Origin: JAKQHY01 sp034429475
GTDB lineage: Bacteria; Chloroflexota; Anaerolineae; B4-G1; SLSP01
Length of the DNA stretch: 39,882 nucleotides
Direction: 5' to 3'
Assembly: GCA_034429475.1 (NCBI GenBank)
Contig: DAOUGD010000284.1
Location: 1 to 39,882, forward strand
The position numbers and the translations under genes are program-made. Below, in pieces: positions 22,408 through 30,779 of this stretch; position 1 is the first letter of the stretch; every line of letters begins with the position of its first letter. The notes beneath the pieces are model-generated. The model was not told the DNA's origin. It was given only the letters and a program-made list of their open reading frames with translations, and did not search any database.

Positions 22408-23167
22408 GTTTTTGACCCACTATCAGCCAGATGTGTGTCCGGCGTTTGAGAAGGCGCTGCGCAATAAATTACACGCGGGGGACGCGCAACGGCGACGTCG
22501 CCGACAGGCCGCCATCGCGGTCATTATTGTCATGGCGCTGCTCGGGGCGACGCTGGGCTTGCCGCCCGTCCGCGCGCAGGTGCAGGGATGGCTCCGCGAA
22601 ATCGGCGGGATCGCGTTCGTGGAAACCGCTGACCCGCCAGCGGATTGGGATACGATAATCGCCGCCTTCACCGAAGATGGCACCGCGCCGCCGGAACCGG
22701 GGCCAGCCTTGGTCGTCAGCTTGTCCGAAGCGTTGACCCGTCACCCGGAATTGGCCGATTTCTTGCCGACCTGGATACCGGAAGGCTTTGTCAACCATGA
22801 TCGCGTTCCCATAAACCCTGATCAGTACATCGTGCTTACCTGGCTTCCAGCGGATGCCGATCCAATGAGCGACGCCCCCACGCCCTGGATTACCTTGCGC
22901 ATCGGCCACCCCTTCGCTCTTCCCGTGGTGACGCAGCCAGATGCCGTGCAGGAAGTCTTCGTGGACGGCGTCCCGGCCGCTCTGTGGGAACAGGTCTTTA
23001 TTGAGGATCGCCAGCGCGATCCCGACGGGCGCATTTATTCCCTGGAATGGTTGCAGAATGGCCTGCAATATGGTATAAGTTGGCGTGAACCCGGCTTGAC
23101 GTGGGAAGACATCCGTCGGTTTGCGGCGTCCATTCCAGATGTAGACAATCTACCCACACAAAAATAG
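22397..23167 (+). CDS. Probable anti-sigma factor, single-pass membrane protein
   Basis: 256 aa. A cytosolic N-terminus of about 40 residues (CPAFEKALRNKLHAGDAQRRRRRQ) is followed by one helix (AAIAVIIVMALLGATLGL) and an outer domain of about 190 residues. The outer part, LADFLPTWIPEGFVNHD and later ALWEQVFIEDR, ISWREPGLTWEDIRRFAASI, resembles the DUF4367-like domains of Gram-positive and Chloroflexota anti-sigma proteins. No zinc-binding HxxxCxxC motif is seen, so it would belong to a non-ZAS type. The call rests mainly on overlap with the sigma gene. GGAGGAAG precedes ATG 22397 inside the sigma coding end. Confidence 0.7.
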   Translation: MNDEFLTHYQPDVCPAFEKALRNKLHAGDAQRRRRRQAAIAVIIVMALLGATLGLPPVRAQVQGWLREIGGIAFVETADPPADWDTIIAAFTEDGTAPPEPGPALVVSLSEALTRHPELADFLPTWIPEGFVNHDRVPINPDQYIVLTWLPADADPMSDAPTPWITLRIGHPFALPVVTQPDAVQEVFVDGVPAALWEQVFIEDRQRDPDGRIYSLEWLQNGLQYGISWREPGLTWEDIRRFAASIPDVDNLPTQK

Positions 23168-23200
23168 GGGCGGGGCAACCCCGATGATGAGAACTTTTCA

Positions 23201-23263
23201 CCACGGAGGCACGAAGAACACAGAGATTTTTAGAATTTCTCCGTGCGCTCCGTGTCTCCGTGG
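23201..23263. repeat. Inverted repeat, CCACGGAG family
   Basis: The left arm CCACGGAGGCACGAAGAACA continues with CAGAGA. The right arm (23238-23263) reads CTCCGTGCGCTCCGTGTCTC followed by CGTGG. Arms are built of roughly 8-9-bp CACGGAG-like words and pair imperfectly around an AT-rich loop. I recall closely similar text from many unrelated bacterial genomes. Confidence 0.8.
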
Positions 23264-23419
23264 TTTATTTTTAACCAGTGGTTCACCAGCGGTCGGATAA
23301 AAATTTCGTCAACGATGGCGATGACGATGCCGATTACGATTTTGCTATTCGCTATTTGCTATTTTCAGAGGAATTCATCATTACCCTGCGGTTCACCAGC
23401 GGTTGGATGAAAATTTTCA

Positions 23420-23483
23420 CCGCAGAGACGCAGAGATCGCAGAGATTTTCTTTTTTTCTCTGTGTTCTCTGTGCCCTCTGTGG
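23420..23483. repeat. Inverted repeat, CCGCAGAG family
   Basis: The left arm CCGCAGAGACGCAGAGATCG continues with CAGAGA. The right arm (23458-23483) is made of CTCTGTG words ending CTCTGTGG. The loop is a T-rich run. It is a sequence relative of the element at 23201 (CAGAG for CACGGAG words). Both stand next to a copy of the GGTTCACCAGCGGT unit, on opposite sides. Confidence 0.8.
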
Positions 23484-23502
23484 CTATTTTTAAGGGAGGC
23501 CC

Positions 23503-24804
23503 ATGAAACGAAATTTCTCCACAATCTGTCTGATGCTTCTTTGTTGTTTGTCCATCATCACGCCCGGCTGTCGCGTGGAGACGCCGCCCCCGCCGCCCGA
23601 ACCGGTCACACTGCGCGTGGCCGCGCCCTATGGTGTGGGACGCGCCGCCGCCTACTTCGCGCCGCTCGTCAGCCGCTTCAATGAGCGCTACCCCCACATC
23701 ACCGTGGAGATTACCTCGCCCGCGCCCGAATATCCCGAAAAAGACTGCGCCTACAATCCGAGCAATTGCGTGGCCTACCAAAACGTGGATGTCTTCGCCT
23801 TTTACGCCTTCCAGGGATATGATCTATGGCAGCGCGGCCTGCTGCTGGACCTCAACGACTTCGACGCCAAAACTACACAGCACGATCCGCAGGATTTCCT
23901 GCCCGGCGTGTTGGAGGCGTTCACCGTCGAGGGACGGCAAATCGGCATCCCAGTGGGACTGCATTTCACGGCGCTCTACTACAACCCGGACTTGTTCGAC
24001 CGCGCCCGCATCCCTTACCCCACGCCGGATTGGACGTGGGCCGAGTTCCTCGCCGCCGCCCAGGCGCTCACCGACCGCGAGAACGGCGTCTTCGGGGTTG
24101 CGCCGGGCGACTGGTATCTGTGGGTGCAGGCCAACGGCGGCGCTTCCTTCGATTACACCGCGTCCCCGCCCCGGCCCACGCTCAACGATCCGCGTCTGAT
24201 CGAGGCGTTGGAATGGTACACCGCCCTCCGCGACGTGCATCACGTCATGCCCACCGACGCGGAGGTGCAAGAGCATCTCATGCGCAGCAGCGACCTCCAT
24301 GCCGTCATCGAATGGGGCGCTCACAACGGTCAGATCGCGTTGTGGCCGGAGATGGTGATGGGCGCGGGCGTCCGGCGTTCCCAACGCCCCTTGTGGCCGG
24401 AGCGGACGGCGCCGGCGCTGCTGCCGAGCAACGGCGCCCGCATCACCCGCGTCACGCTGTACGGGCAGGGCGTCTCCGCGACCACAGCGCATCCCGAAGC
24501 CGCCTGGCAATGGGTCACGTTCCTGGCGCAGCAGCCCCCGCCGTCGGACACGTTCCTGATGCCGGTGCGCCGCTCCGTGCTGACGGCGCCCGCGTACATT
24601 GCGGCGCAGGGACAGGACACGGTGGATGTGGCGCTGGCGGCGCTGACGGGCGGCGTGGACTTCGGCCTCTGCGGCGCGTATTGCGAGGCGACGCCGGAGA
24701 TGATCGAAGCCTCCAGAGCGTTCATGGGCGCGGTGCAGGCCGTGCTCAGCGGCGAGCGCAGCGCGGCGGACGCGCTCAACGCGGCGCAGCAGCAAGTGGA
24801 ATAG
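23503..24804 (+). CDS. ABC-type solute-binding lipoprotein (family 1, sugar-like)
   Basis: 433 aa. Signal segment STICLMLLCCLSIITPGC gives a lipoprotein, followed by a Pro-rich linker (PPPPPEP). The mature part has the family-1 solute-binding layout: APYGVGRAAAYFAPLVSRFN, YQNVDVFAFYAFQGYDLWQRG, IGIPVGLHFTALYYNPDLFDRA, DWTWAEFLAAAQALTDRENG. No permease or ATPase gene is adjacent, so it either feeds a transporter elsewhere or senses ligand. Start ATG 23503 with GGGAGG. Confidence 0.88.
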   Translation: MKRNFSTICLMLLCCLSIITPGCRVETPPPPPEPVTLRVAAPYGVGRAAAYFAPLVSRFNERYPHITVEITSPAPEYPEKDCAYNPSNCVAYQNVDVFAFYAFQGYDLWQRGLLLDLNDFDAKTTQHDPQDFLPGVLEAFTVEGRQIGIPVGLHFTALYYNPDLFDRARIPYPTPDWTWAEFLAAAQALTDRENGVFGVAPGDWYLWVQANGGASFDYTASPPRPTLNDPRLIEALEWYTALRDVHHVMPTDAEVQEHLMRSSDLHAVIEWGAHNGQIALWPEMVMGAGVRRSQRPLWPERTAPALLPSNGARITRVTLYGQGVSATTAHPEAAWQWVTFLAQQPPPSDTFLMPVRRSVLTAPAYIAAQGQDTVDVALAALTGGVDFGLCGAYCEATPEMIEASRAFMGAVQAVLSGERSAADALNAAQQQVE

Positions 24805-24867
24805 CGAGTGGGAGACAGATTTCCCCCCTTGTGATTGATGCAATCGGACGTATCATACCGACAGAAA

Positions 24868-24936
24868 GGAATTGGGGATTAGGGATTGGGGATTAAGGAT
24901 TGGGCTGTCCCAATCCCTAATCCCCAATCCCCAATC
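24868..24936. repeat. Heptamer hairpin, GGGATTR family
   Basis: The left arm (24871-24904) is five 7-bp words of GGGATTA/GGGATTG type. The right arm (24909-24936) is CCCAATC/CCCTAATC words in inverse order. The loop is CTGT, and about 28 bp pair with two or three mismatches. The words match the pattern of the heptamer STRR repeats described for filamentous cyanobacteria. Confidence 0.9.
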
Positions 24937-24965
24937 ACTATTTTCAGAGGGGGACAACACAAACT

Positions 24966-27900
24966 ATGAACGACTTCATCATCCGCGAAATTGACATGCC
25001 TGCCGACGCCGAGCGGCTGGCGGTGATGTGGCAGGCCAGCGACGATCAGTGGCCCGGCACGATGAGCCGAGGCATCCCCATCACGCCGCAATGGGTGATG
25101 GACATGCACACCGAGCAGAAAATGCTCGCCATCTACGTGGCCGAGACCACCGACCACAGCCGGATCGTCGGCTACTGCTCTCTTTGCGAGCGTCCGGCGG
25201 AAAAGAATACCGGCTACCTGGCTACCCTTAACGTCCAGCCGGACCATCAGGGATTGGGCATCGGCCGCCGTCTGGTGCAGCGCTGCGTGGATCGCTGCAC
25301 CGAGTTGGGTTTTCACCTGCTCGCCATCAATACCTGGTCCGCCAACCTCAAATCGGTGCCCACCTACAAAAAGTGCGGCTATTTCTGGGTGCCGGATACG
25401 AGCGTCTACCTGCTCAACTTCATCCCGCCGATCCGCCAGTTGGCCTGTGCGCAGGCGTACTTTGCCCGCCACGACTGGTACGCCACCTTCAAACGGGAAA
25501 TCACCCAGACCGAGGACGATGAACGCTGGGAAGGAATGAAGGTCTTCACGTACCGCTGGGAGGAAAATGGCGAATCGTTGACGGTGTGGGCCGACCGGGA
25601 GGCGCAGCGCCTCACCGCCGTCGAGACGGACGCCTTCTTCGCCGCCGCCATCGCCGACGACATCGAACCGGCGCAGGGGATGACGACCACGTTGCGCTGG
25701 CGCGTGACCAACAAACAGGCGCGCCCGATCTCCGTCAGCCTCATTGCGACCGGCAACGAGCACCTCAAAATCGAAAAGCGCGCCACGTTGACGCTGGAAC
25801 CCGGCGCGACACAGGAAATCACCGCAGAGGTGGAGATTCCCGCCGACGCGCCGGAACTCAAGTCGAACCAGCCCGTGCCGAGTGTGCGCACGCTCTTCAT
25901 CATTGAGGGCGAAGTCCTGGAGCTGGGCACGGGGATGCGGCCACACAAGCCTATCGAGATCAGCCTGGCGCCGGAGCACGTCACGCTGCTGCCCGGCGTC
26001 GCCAAAACGGTGCAGCTTCAACTGCACAGCCGCCTCAAGCGCGACGTGGCCGCCACTGTGACCCTGACCCCTGCGCCCGGCCTGTCCGCCGATTGGACCG
26101 AGCGCACCGTCGCGCTTTCTGCGCAGGGCTACGCCGGCCTTCCGGTGACGCTACGGGCGGACGCAGGCGGCGTCTACCCGCTGCTGGCGACGGCGGCCTT
26201 CGAGGGGGGCGCTACCCGAACAGAGCGGCTGCCCATCTTCAGCCTGCCATCCGGCGGTGTGCTGGCCGACCAGGGCGTCAAAGCAACGCGGCTGGAAAAC
26301 GAATGGATGCGCCTGATTCTCGTTCCCAAAGCCGGGATGATGAGCCTCATCGCGGTGCAAACCGGCGTCGGATTGGGCGGTTTCCGTGAGATCGTCGGCC
26401 CGCCGTTCTGGCCCTCGGAACTGGATGAGAAGGACTTCGCTATCACGCTGCGCCGGGAGGATGGGCGCGCCGTCGCCGTCCTCACAATCGCCCTGAACGA
26501 TCACCCCGGCCTTGTCGTGGAACGCACTGTCACCCTGGGCGGCGGCCCGCTCGTCGAAATCGCCCACGCGCTGGGCAACACCGGCGCGACGCCCCACACC
26601 GTGCAACTGGCGACCCGCACCTTCATCTGGCAAGGAGACCGGAGTACGCTGACCCTGCCGTTGCAAGGCGGCATGGTCGAAAGCCGTTACAGTGAAATGC
26701 CCGAAGGCGTTGAGGACATCCCCAACAAGCCGGAGGCGTTTGCCGAACGGTGGGCGGCGATTGCGTCAGAATACGGGCTGCTGGGCATCCTTTGGGACGA
26801 GTCGTGCGCCGAAAACGAGGTGGCGTGGAACGTGATGCTGACCAGCCGCCCGTTGACGTGCGCCCCGCAGCACTGGACACCCGCCGGGCGGCTGCATCTG
26901 TACATCGGCCCTGGTGACTGGCGCACCGTGCGCGCTCACGCCCACCGCCTGACCGGCCAGGACGCCCTCCCCGAACCGCTCCCCGTCACGACGCGCAAAG
27001 TCTACGATGCGCGACTGGAGCCGGCCCCGCTCCTCGCGCTGGACGACGCCGTGACGGCCAACTTTGTCGTGGACAACTTACGCGGCAAGGCGCTGGAGGG
27101 TCAGGCAACGCTCACGCTGCCCGCCGGACTCAGCGCCAACCGCAGCGCGTTCCCGCTGGAAGCTGTGAATCTTGCCCGGCCCTTCAGCGCGCCCGTCACG
27201 CTGAGCCTGCCGCCGGACGCTGCCGCCTACGAGGGCGACGCCTTCCTCGAAACGCGCATCTTTGACGCGCACATCCCCGTCCCCATTCTCCGCCTGGGGA
27301 ACCGCGCCGCAGTCGCCGTGACCGAGCGCGACGGCGCATTCATCATAGACAACGGGCGCACGCGCTTTAGCGTCGCGCCGGGCTTCAGCGCGGCATTGTT
27401 CCAATGGGAAGAGGACGGCGTCAACCACGCGCTCTCGCCCTATCCCACCCGCAGCATGTTCGACTGGATGAATCCCTGGTATGGAGGCATCATGCCCATC
27501 GCCATGCCGACGGACGACCACAGCTTCCCCGGTAAGCTGCACATCGAGACGTTCACCGGCGCGCTCATAGACGCGCCCGACGCGCGCGGCATCCCCTGGC
27601 GCGGCGTCCGTGTGAGCAGCACCCTGCAACGGGAGCAACTGCGCGGGTTAGTGGCAGAAGTGGACTATCTGACGGTGGGGAACAGCAACGTCCTCAAGGT
27701 CGTCTGCCGCGCGCGTAACCTCACCACCGCCCGGCGCACCCTCCTTCTTAACCTCCTCTCCTTCTGGCAGCCGGACGGGACCAGCGCCCACAACGTGGTG
27801 CGCAGCGAAGGGTTGGAACGCAAACCTAATCCGTGGATCAACTGGGCTGAAACAAGGCACTGGGTCGCCGTGGTCAACGGGCAGACCGGGCGAACGCTGA

Positions 27901-28079
27901 TTCAGGTCAGCCCGTATCCCAACGTGGGGCACGTGGATTGGGGCACCGGCGGTCACATGTCGTGCTTCAACACCCTGGATACGCCGCCGGAAGGTACGCT
28001 GGAGCGCGAGTTCTACTTCGTCCTCTGCCCCACCTGGGATGAGGCGCAGCGGTATATGGCGCTGCAAACGTATCGGTAG
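24966..28079 (+). CDS. GNAT acetyltransferase fused to large beta-sandwich / mutarotase-like region
   Basis: 1037 aa, no signal peptide. Residues 1-150 are a GNAT domain: MNDFIIREIDMPADAERLAV, then the acetyl-CoA loop VQPDHQGLGIGRRLVQR (90-106) and NTWSANLKSVPTYKKCGY, typical of the last strand and helix. From about 230 to 430 two Ig-like beta-sandwich stretches follow (LTLEPGATQEITAEVEIPAD; VTLTPAPGLSADWTERTVAL). Residues about 440-680 and 770-1030 resemble galactose-mutarotase-like or glycan-active beta domains (RLENEWMRLILVPKAGMMSL; DNGRTRFSVAPGFSAALFQWEEDGVNH). I recognise no catalytic residues there. The cytosolic combination suggests acetylation linked to carbohydrate, but this is only a guess. 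Confidence 0.8.
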   Translation: MNDFIIREIDMPADAERLAVMWQASDDQWPGTMSRGIPITPQWVMDMHTEQKMLAIYVAETTDHSRIVGYCSLCERPAEKNTGYLATLNVQPDHQGLGIGRRLVQRCVDRCTELGFHLLAINTWSANLKSVPTYKKCGYFWVPDTSVYLLNFIPPIRQLACAQAYFARHDWYATFKREITQTEDDERWEGMKVFTYRWEENGESLTVWADREAQRLTAVETDAFFAAAIADDIEPAQGMTTTLRWRVTNKQARPISVSLIATGNEHLKIEKRATLTLEPGATQEITAEVEIPADAPELKSNQPVPSVRTLFIIEGEVLELGTGMRPHKPIEISLAPEHVTLLPGVAKTVQLQLHSRLKRDVAATVTLTPAPGLSADWTERTVALSAQGYAGLPVTLRADAGGVYPLLATAAFEGGATRTERLPIFSLPSGGVLADQGVKATRLENEWMRLILVPKAGMMSLIAVQTGVGLGGFREIVGPPFWPSELDEKDFAITLRREDGRAVAVLTIALNDHPGLVVERTVTLGGGPLVEIAHALGNTGATPHTVQLATRTFIWQGDRSTLTLPLQGGMVESRYSEMPEGVEDIPNKPEAFAERWAAIASEYGLLGILWDESCAENEVAWNVMLTSRPLTCAPQHWTPAGRLHLYIGPGDWRTVRAHAHRLTGQDALPEPLPVTTRKVYDARLEPAPLLALDDAVTANFVVDNLRGKALEGQATLTLPAGLSANRSAFPLEAVNLARPFSAPVTLSLPPDAAAYEGDAFLETRIFDAHIPVPILRLGNRAAVAVTERDGAFIIDNGRTRFSVAPGFSAALFQWEEDGVNHALSPYPTRSMFDWMNPWYGGIMPIAMPTDDHSFPGKLHIETFTGALIDAPDARGIPWRGVRVSSTLQREQLRGLVAEVDYLTVGNSNVLKVVCRARNLTTARRTLLLNLLSFWQPDGTSAHNVVRSEGLERKPNPWINWAETRHWVAVVNGQTGRTLIQVSPYPNVGHVDWGTGGHMSCFNTLDTPPEGTLEREFYFVLCPTWDEAQRYMALQTYR

Positions 28080-28128
28080 AGGAATCTCATAAAGGTGAAA
28101 CTATTGGCTATCTCAAAGGAGGACTGCT

Positions 28129-29610
28129 ATGAAACTTGATATTGATCTTACCGGTTTATCCGCCGACCAAACAGTGACCGAGTTATGCTATGCAATCTTG
28201 CAACGTTCAGGGCGTCCTTTGCATTATCGAGAAATAACGGATTTGTTGGTACAGATCAAGCCTTTGGAGACGAAAACGCCGGAAAACTCGGTCTATTCCC
28301 GAATGCTTCTGGATCGCGCCGAGCGCTTTTTGCGGGCGGGTGCTGGGGTTTTCGGTTTACGCACGACAGAAGGAATGCCAGCAACAGAAGTGATTGCTTC
28401 AACGGTATTGCCAGAACGCAAGGTACGCATTCCGCTGTTTCCAGTGTATAGCGAAATGCGCTTGCTTCTACCCGTTTTGGATGGTCGCCCTCGTGCTAAC
28501 CTAATGGGTCTTCTCAGTCAAATTGCGGATTTACGCGGCACACCTCAAGAACCTCAAGACTGGACTGCGCCTGATGAGTGGATTCCGGAGCGCCTCTCAG
28601 GAGATGATCGGCAGTTGGCACAGAAAATCTGGGAAGACTCAAAACGGCAAGTGAATCCGCGTCACATCCGCGGACATTGGTATCTGGCCAAAGAGTATGA
28701 TCTGGTATTGGAAGATGACGCCGAAGTGCTGCGTCTGACGGAACTAGGAAAGGATTTTATGCAGAATCCTTCTGGTGAAACAGTCCAACTATTGGATCTT
28801 CAGGAGGGTTTAATCAAATTATTGACTATCGTGGCTGAGCGCGGCCCTGGCAAGCGCGGCGATTTTCTGTCAGAATGGATGCACTACTTGCAATCTGTCT
28901 CTAACTTCAACAGTGATAGCACTTTCAAGGATACATTGCGGCGGCGATTGCTCAATCTAGTAGAACGTCAACTTGTGAACCGTAGCGGCATTATCTATCA
29001 AATCACTCAGGTTGGATTAGACTACTTGGAACAAGTAGGTGTAGAAACTGTGGCACTACAGTTGCCACTAGCTGTTTCCACACCGCCTGACGAATTGCAC
29101 CAGCTCTACGAGCTGGCATCACGGCAGCGACAGGTCGCGCGTGAGCAACTTAAGGCCATTTTACGGGAGATGGATCCGTATCAATTTGAGAATTTGGTAC
29201 GGCAGTTGTTGGAAGAAATGGGCTACGAAGATGTCGAAGTCACTGCTCCTTCGAACGATAAAGGTGTAGACGTTGTCGGCAATATTGAAGTAGGTATCAC
29301 CGCTGTGCGGGAGGTCGTGCAGGTCAAGCGTCATCGTAGCAACATTCAGCGCCCGGTATTAGACGCTTTGAGAGGATCCTTGCACCGGTTTGGCGCGGTG
29401 CGGGGAACCATCATCAACACCAGTGGTTTTTCACCAGGTACGCGCAATGCCGCATTTGAACGAGGCGCTGCGCCTATTACCTTGATTGATGGGGAAAAAT
29501 TGATTGATCTTCTCATCGAACATCAACTTGGAGTGCGCAAAAAAGCCATCGAAATCCTTGAGTTGAATGAGATGATCTTGCTAAGTACGGGTAAGGAAGA
29601 TCAATCATAA
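28129..29610 (+). CDS. HARE-HTH / Mrr-like restriction endonuclease family protein
   Basis: 493 aa. Residues about 13-90 fit a HARE-HTH domain (AILQRSGRPLHYREITDLLV ... SRFLRAGAGVFGL-like text), a module found in RNA polymerase delta and in restriction enzymes. The middle is helical. The C-terminal 345-465 is an Mrr-type PD-(D/E)xK nuclease: FENLVRQLLEEMGYEDVEV, GVDVVG with D381, and QVKRH with Q398/K400, the Q-x-K variant usual for Mrr. Known relatives cut methylated or foreign DNA. AAAGGAGG precedes the ATG. The gene is visibly less GC-rich than its neighbours, a sign of transfer. Confidence 0.85.
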   Translation: MKLDIDLTGLSADQTVTELCYAILQRSGRPLHYREITDLLVQIKPLETKTPENSVYSRMLLDRAERFLRAGAGVFGLRTTEGMPATEVIASTVLPERKVRIPLFPVYSEMRLLLPVLDGRPRANLMGLLSQIADLRGTPQEPQDWTAPDEWIPERLSGDDRQLAQKIWEDSKRQVNPRHIRGHWYLAKEYDLVLEDDAEVLRLTELGKDFMQNPSGETVQLLDLQEGLIKLLTIVAERGPGKRGDFLSEWMHYLQSVSNFNSDSTFKDTLRRRLLNLVERQLVNRSGIIYQITQVGLDYLEQVGVETVALQLPLAVSTPPDELHQLYELASRQRQVAREQLKAILREMDPYQFENLVRQLLEEMGYEDVEVTAPSNDKGVDVVGNIEVGITAVREVVQVKRHRSNIQRPVLDALRGSLHRFGAVRGTIINTSGFSPGTRNAAFERGAAPITLIDGEKLIDLLIEHQLGVRKKAIEILELNEMILLSTGKEDQS

Positions 29611-29670
29611 ACCGGAAGGTCCTTTGGATATTTCCATAGTATTGGGGAAGCAAAAAGGACTCGAGCAAAA

Positions 29671-30714
29671 ATGTACACCATTTACACCGAACACCACCAA
29701 CGCCACGCCACCGACGCCGTGACGCTCAACGGCGAGCCTCTCCTCTGCAAGGAAGTCCCTGCCCGCGCGGAAGTTGTCCTGGCAGCCATCCGCGCCGCCG
29801 ACCTCGGCCCGGTCATCCCGCCAACGGATCACGGCTTTCCGCCGCTGCTGGCCGTGCATACGGTGGATTACGTCGAGTTTTTGTGGACGGCCACCATGCG
29901 CCACGAGGCATACTACGGGGAGCCGGGACCGGTGATGGCTGGACGGGATGCGGTGACGAACAAACGCGCCGCGCAACGTCCACCAGAGACCGATTTCCCG
30001 GCGCTGCGGGATTACTACACTTACGATTACGAGGAAACCATCCTGGCGGGGACGTGGGATGCCGCCTATTGGGCCGCGCAGTGCGCGTTAACGGCAGCGG
30101 ATTGCGTGTTGCAGGGCCAACTTGCGGCCTACGCCCTCTGCCGCCCGCCCGGCCACCACGCCAGCGCTGACCAATACGGCGGCTTCTGCTACCTCAACAA
30201 CGCCGCCATCGCCGCGCGCTATCTGGGGACACAAACTAAGAAACCTGTTGCCATCCTCGACGTGGACTACCATCACGGCAACGGCACGCAGAGCATCTTC
30301 TACGCCGATCCATCCGTGCTGTACTGCTCGCTGCACGCCGACCCCGCGTTGGAGTATCCGCACTTTTGGGGCTACGCCGCCGAGCGCGGCGCGGGCGCGG
30401 GGTTGGGGACAAACTACAACTTCCCGCTACCGCTGTATGTGGATGATGCCGGTTATCTGGCCGTGTTGGATGAAGCTCTGAGCGTCATCCGCGCCTTCAA
30501 GCCGGGCAGTCTGGTGGTCTCATTGGGGCTGGATACGGCGGAGGGCGACCTCATCGGCGACTTCTGCCTCACGCCCGCCGGGTTCCACGCCATCGGCCAG
30601 CGCATCGCGGCGTTGCACCTGCCAACGGTGTTAGTACAAGAGGGGGGATACAATCTGGACACGCTTGGGCAAAATGCGGTGGCCGTGCTGACAGCCATAA
30701 AACAAGAAACGTGA
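29671..30714 (+). CDS. Histone-deacetylase-fold amidohydrolase, acetylpolyamine amidohydrolase-like
   Basis: 347 aa, zinc-dependent arginase/deacetylase fold. Motifs: RPPGHH at 158-163 (catalytic His pair), GGFCYLNNAAIAA, DVDYHHGNGTQ with Zn ligands D199 and H201, SLHADP 220-225, GLDTAEGD with third ligand D288, and QEGGYN with the transition-state Tyr327. The SLHADP...YPHFWGYAAERG insert is more like polyamine deacetylases (APAH) than AcuC. Likely reaction: removal of acetyl from N-acetylpolyamines or related amides. The stop TGA is part of the repeat word GAAACGTGAAACG. It converges with the Afu-type importer. Confidence 0.88.
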   Translation: MYTIYTEHHQRHATDAVTLNGEPLLCKEVPARAEVVLAAIRAADLGPVIPPTDHGFPPLLAVHTVDYVEFLWTATMRHEAYYGEPGPVMAGRDAVTNKRAAQRPPETDFPALRDYYTYDYEETILAGTWDAAYWAAQCALTAADCVLQGQLAAYALCRPPGHHASADQYGGFCYLNNAAIAARYLGTQTKKPVAILDVDYHHGNGTQSIFYADPSVLYCSLHADPALEYPHFWGYAAERGAGAGLGTNYNFPLPLYVDDAGYLAVLDEALSVIRAFKPGSLVVSLGLDTAEGDLIGDFCLTPAGFHAIGQRIAALHLPTVLVQEGGYNLDTLGQNAVAVLTAIKQET

Positions 30715-30755
30715 AACGTAAAGCTTTTACAGTGAAATCATCACGTTTCACGTTT
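30707..30755. terminator. Heptamer hairpin between convergent genes (AAACGTG family)
   Basis: AAACGTGAAACGT (30707-30719) pairs perfectly with ACGTTTCACGTTT (30743-30755), 13 bp, loop 23 bases, followed by TTACG. The left arm contains the TGA stop of the deacetylase-like gene. The right side lies 25 bases before the stop of the minus-strand ATPase. It can act in both directions. A longer relative stands at 34373-34421. Confidence 0.85.
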
Positions 30756-30779
30756 TACGATTAAAGTCATGGCGTTTTC

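Larger units (their letters stand above)
23168..23502. other. Gene-free 335-base spacer filled with repeats
   Basis: No credible gene. It holds two inverted-repeat elements (23201-23263 and 23420-23483), two direct copies of a 27-base unit GGTTCACCAGCGGTYGGATR (23280-23306 and 23390-23416), and a heptamer run GCTATTC/GCTATTT (about 23343-23364). The ribosome site of the following lipoprotein gene (GGGAGG) starts 12 bases after the second element. Confidence 0.8.
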
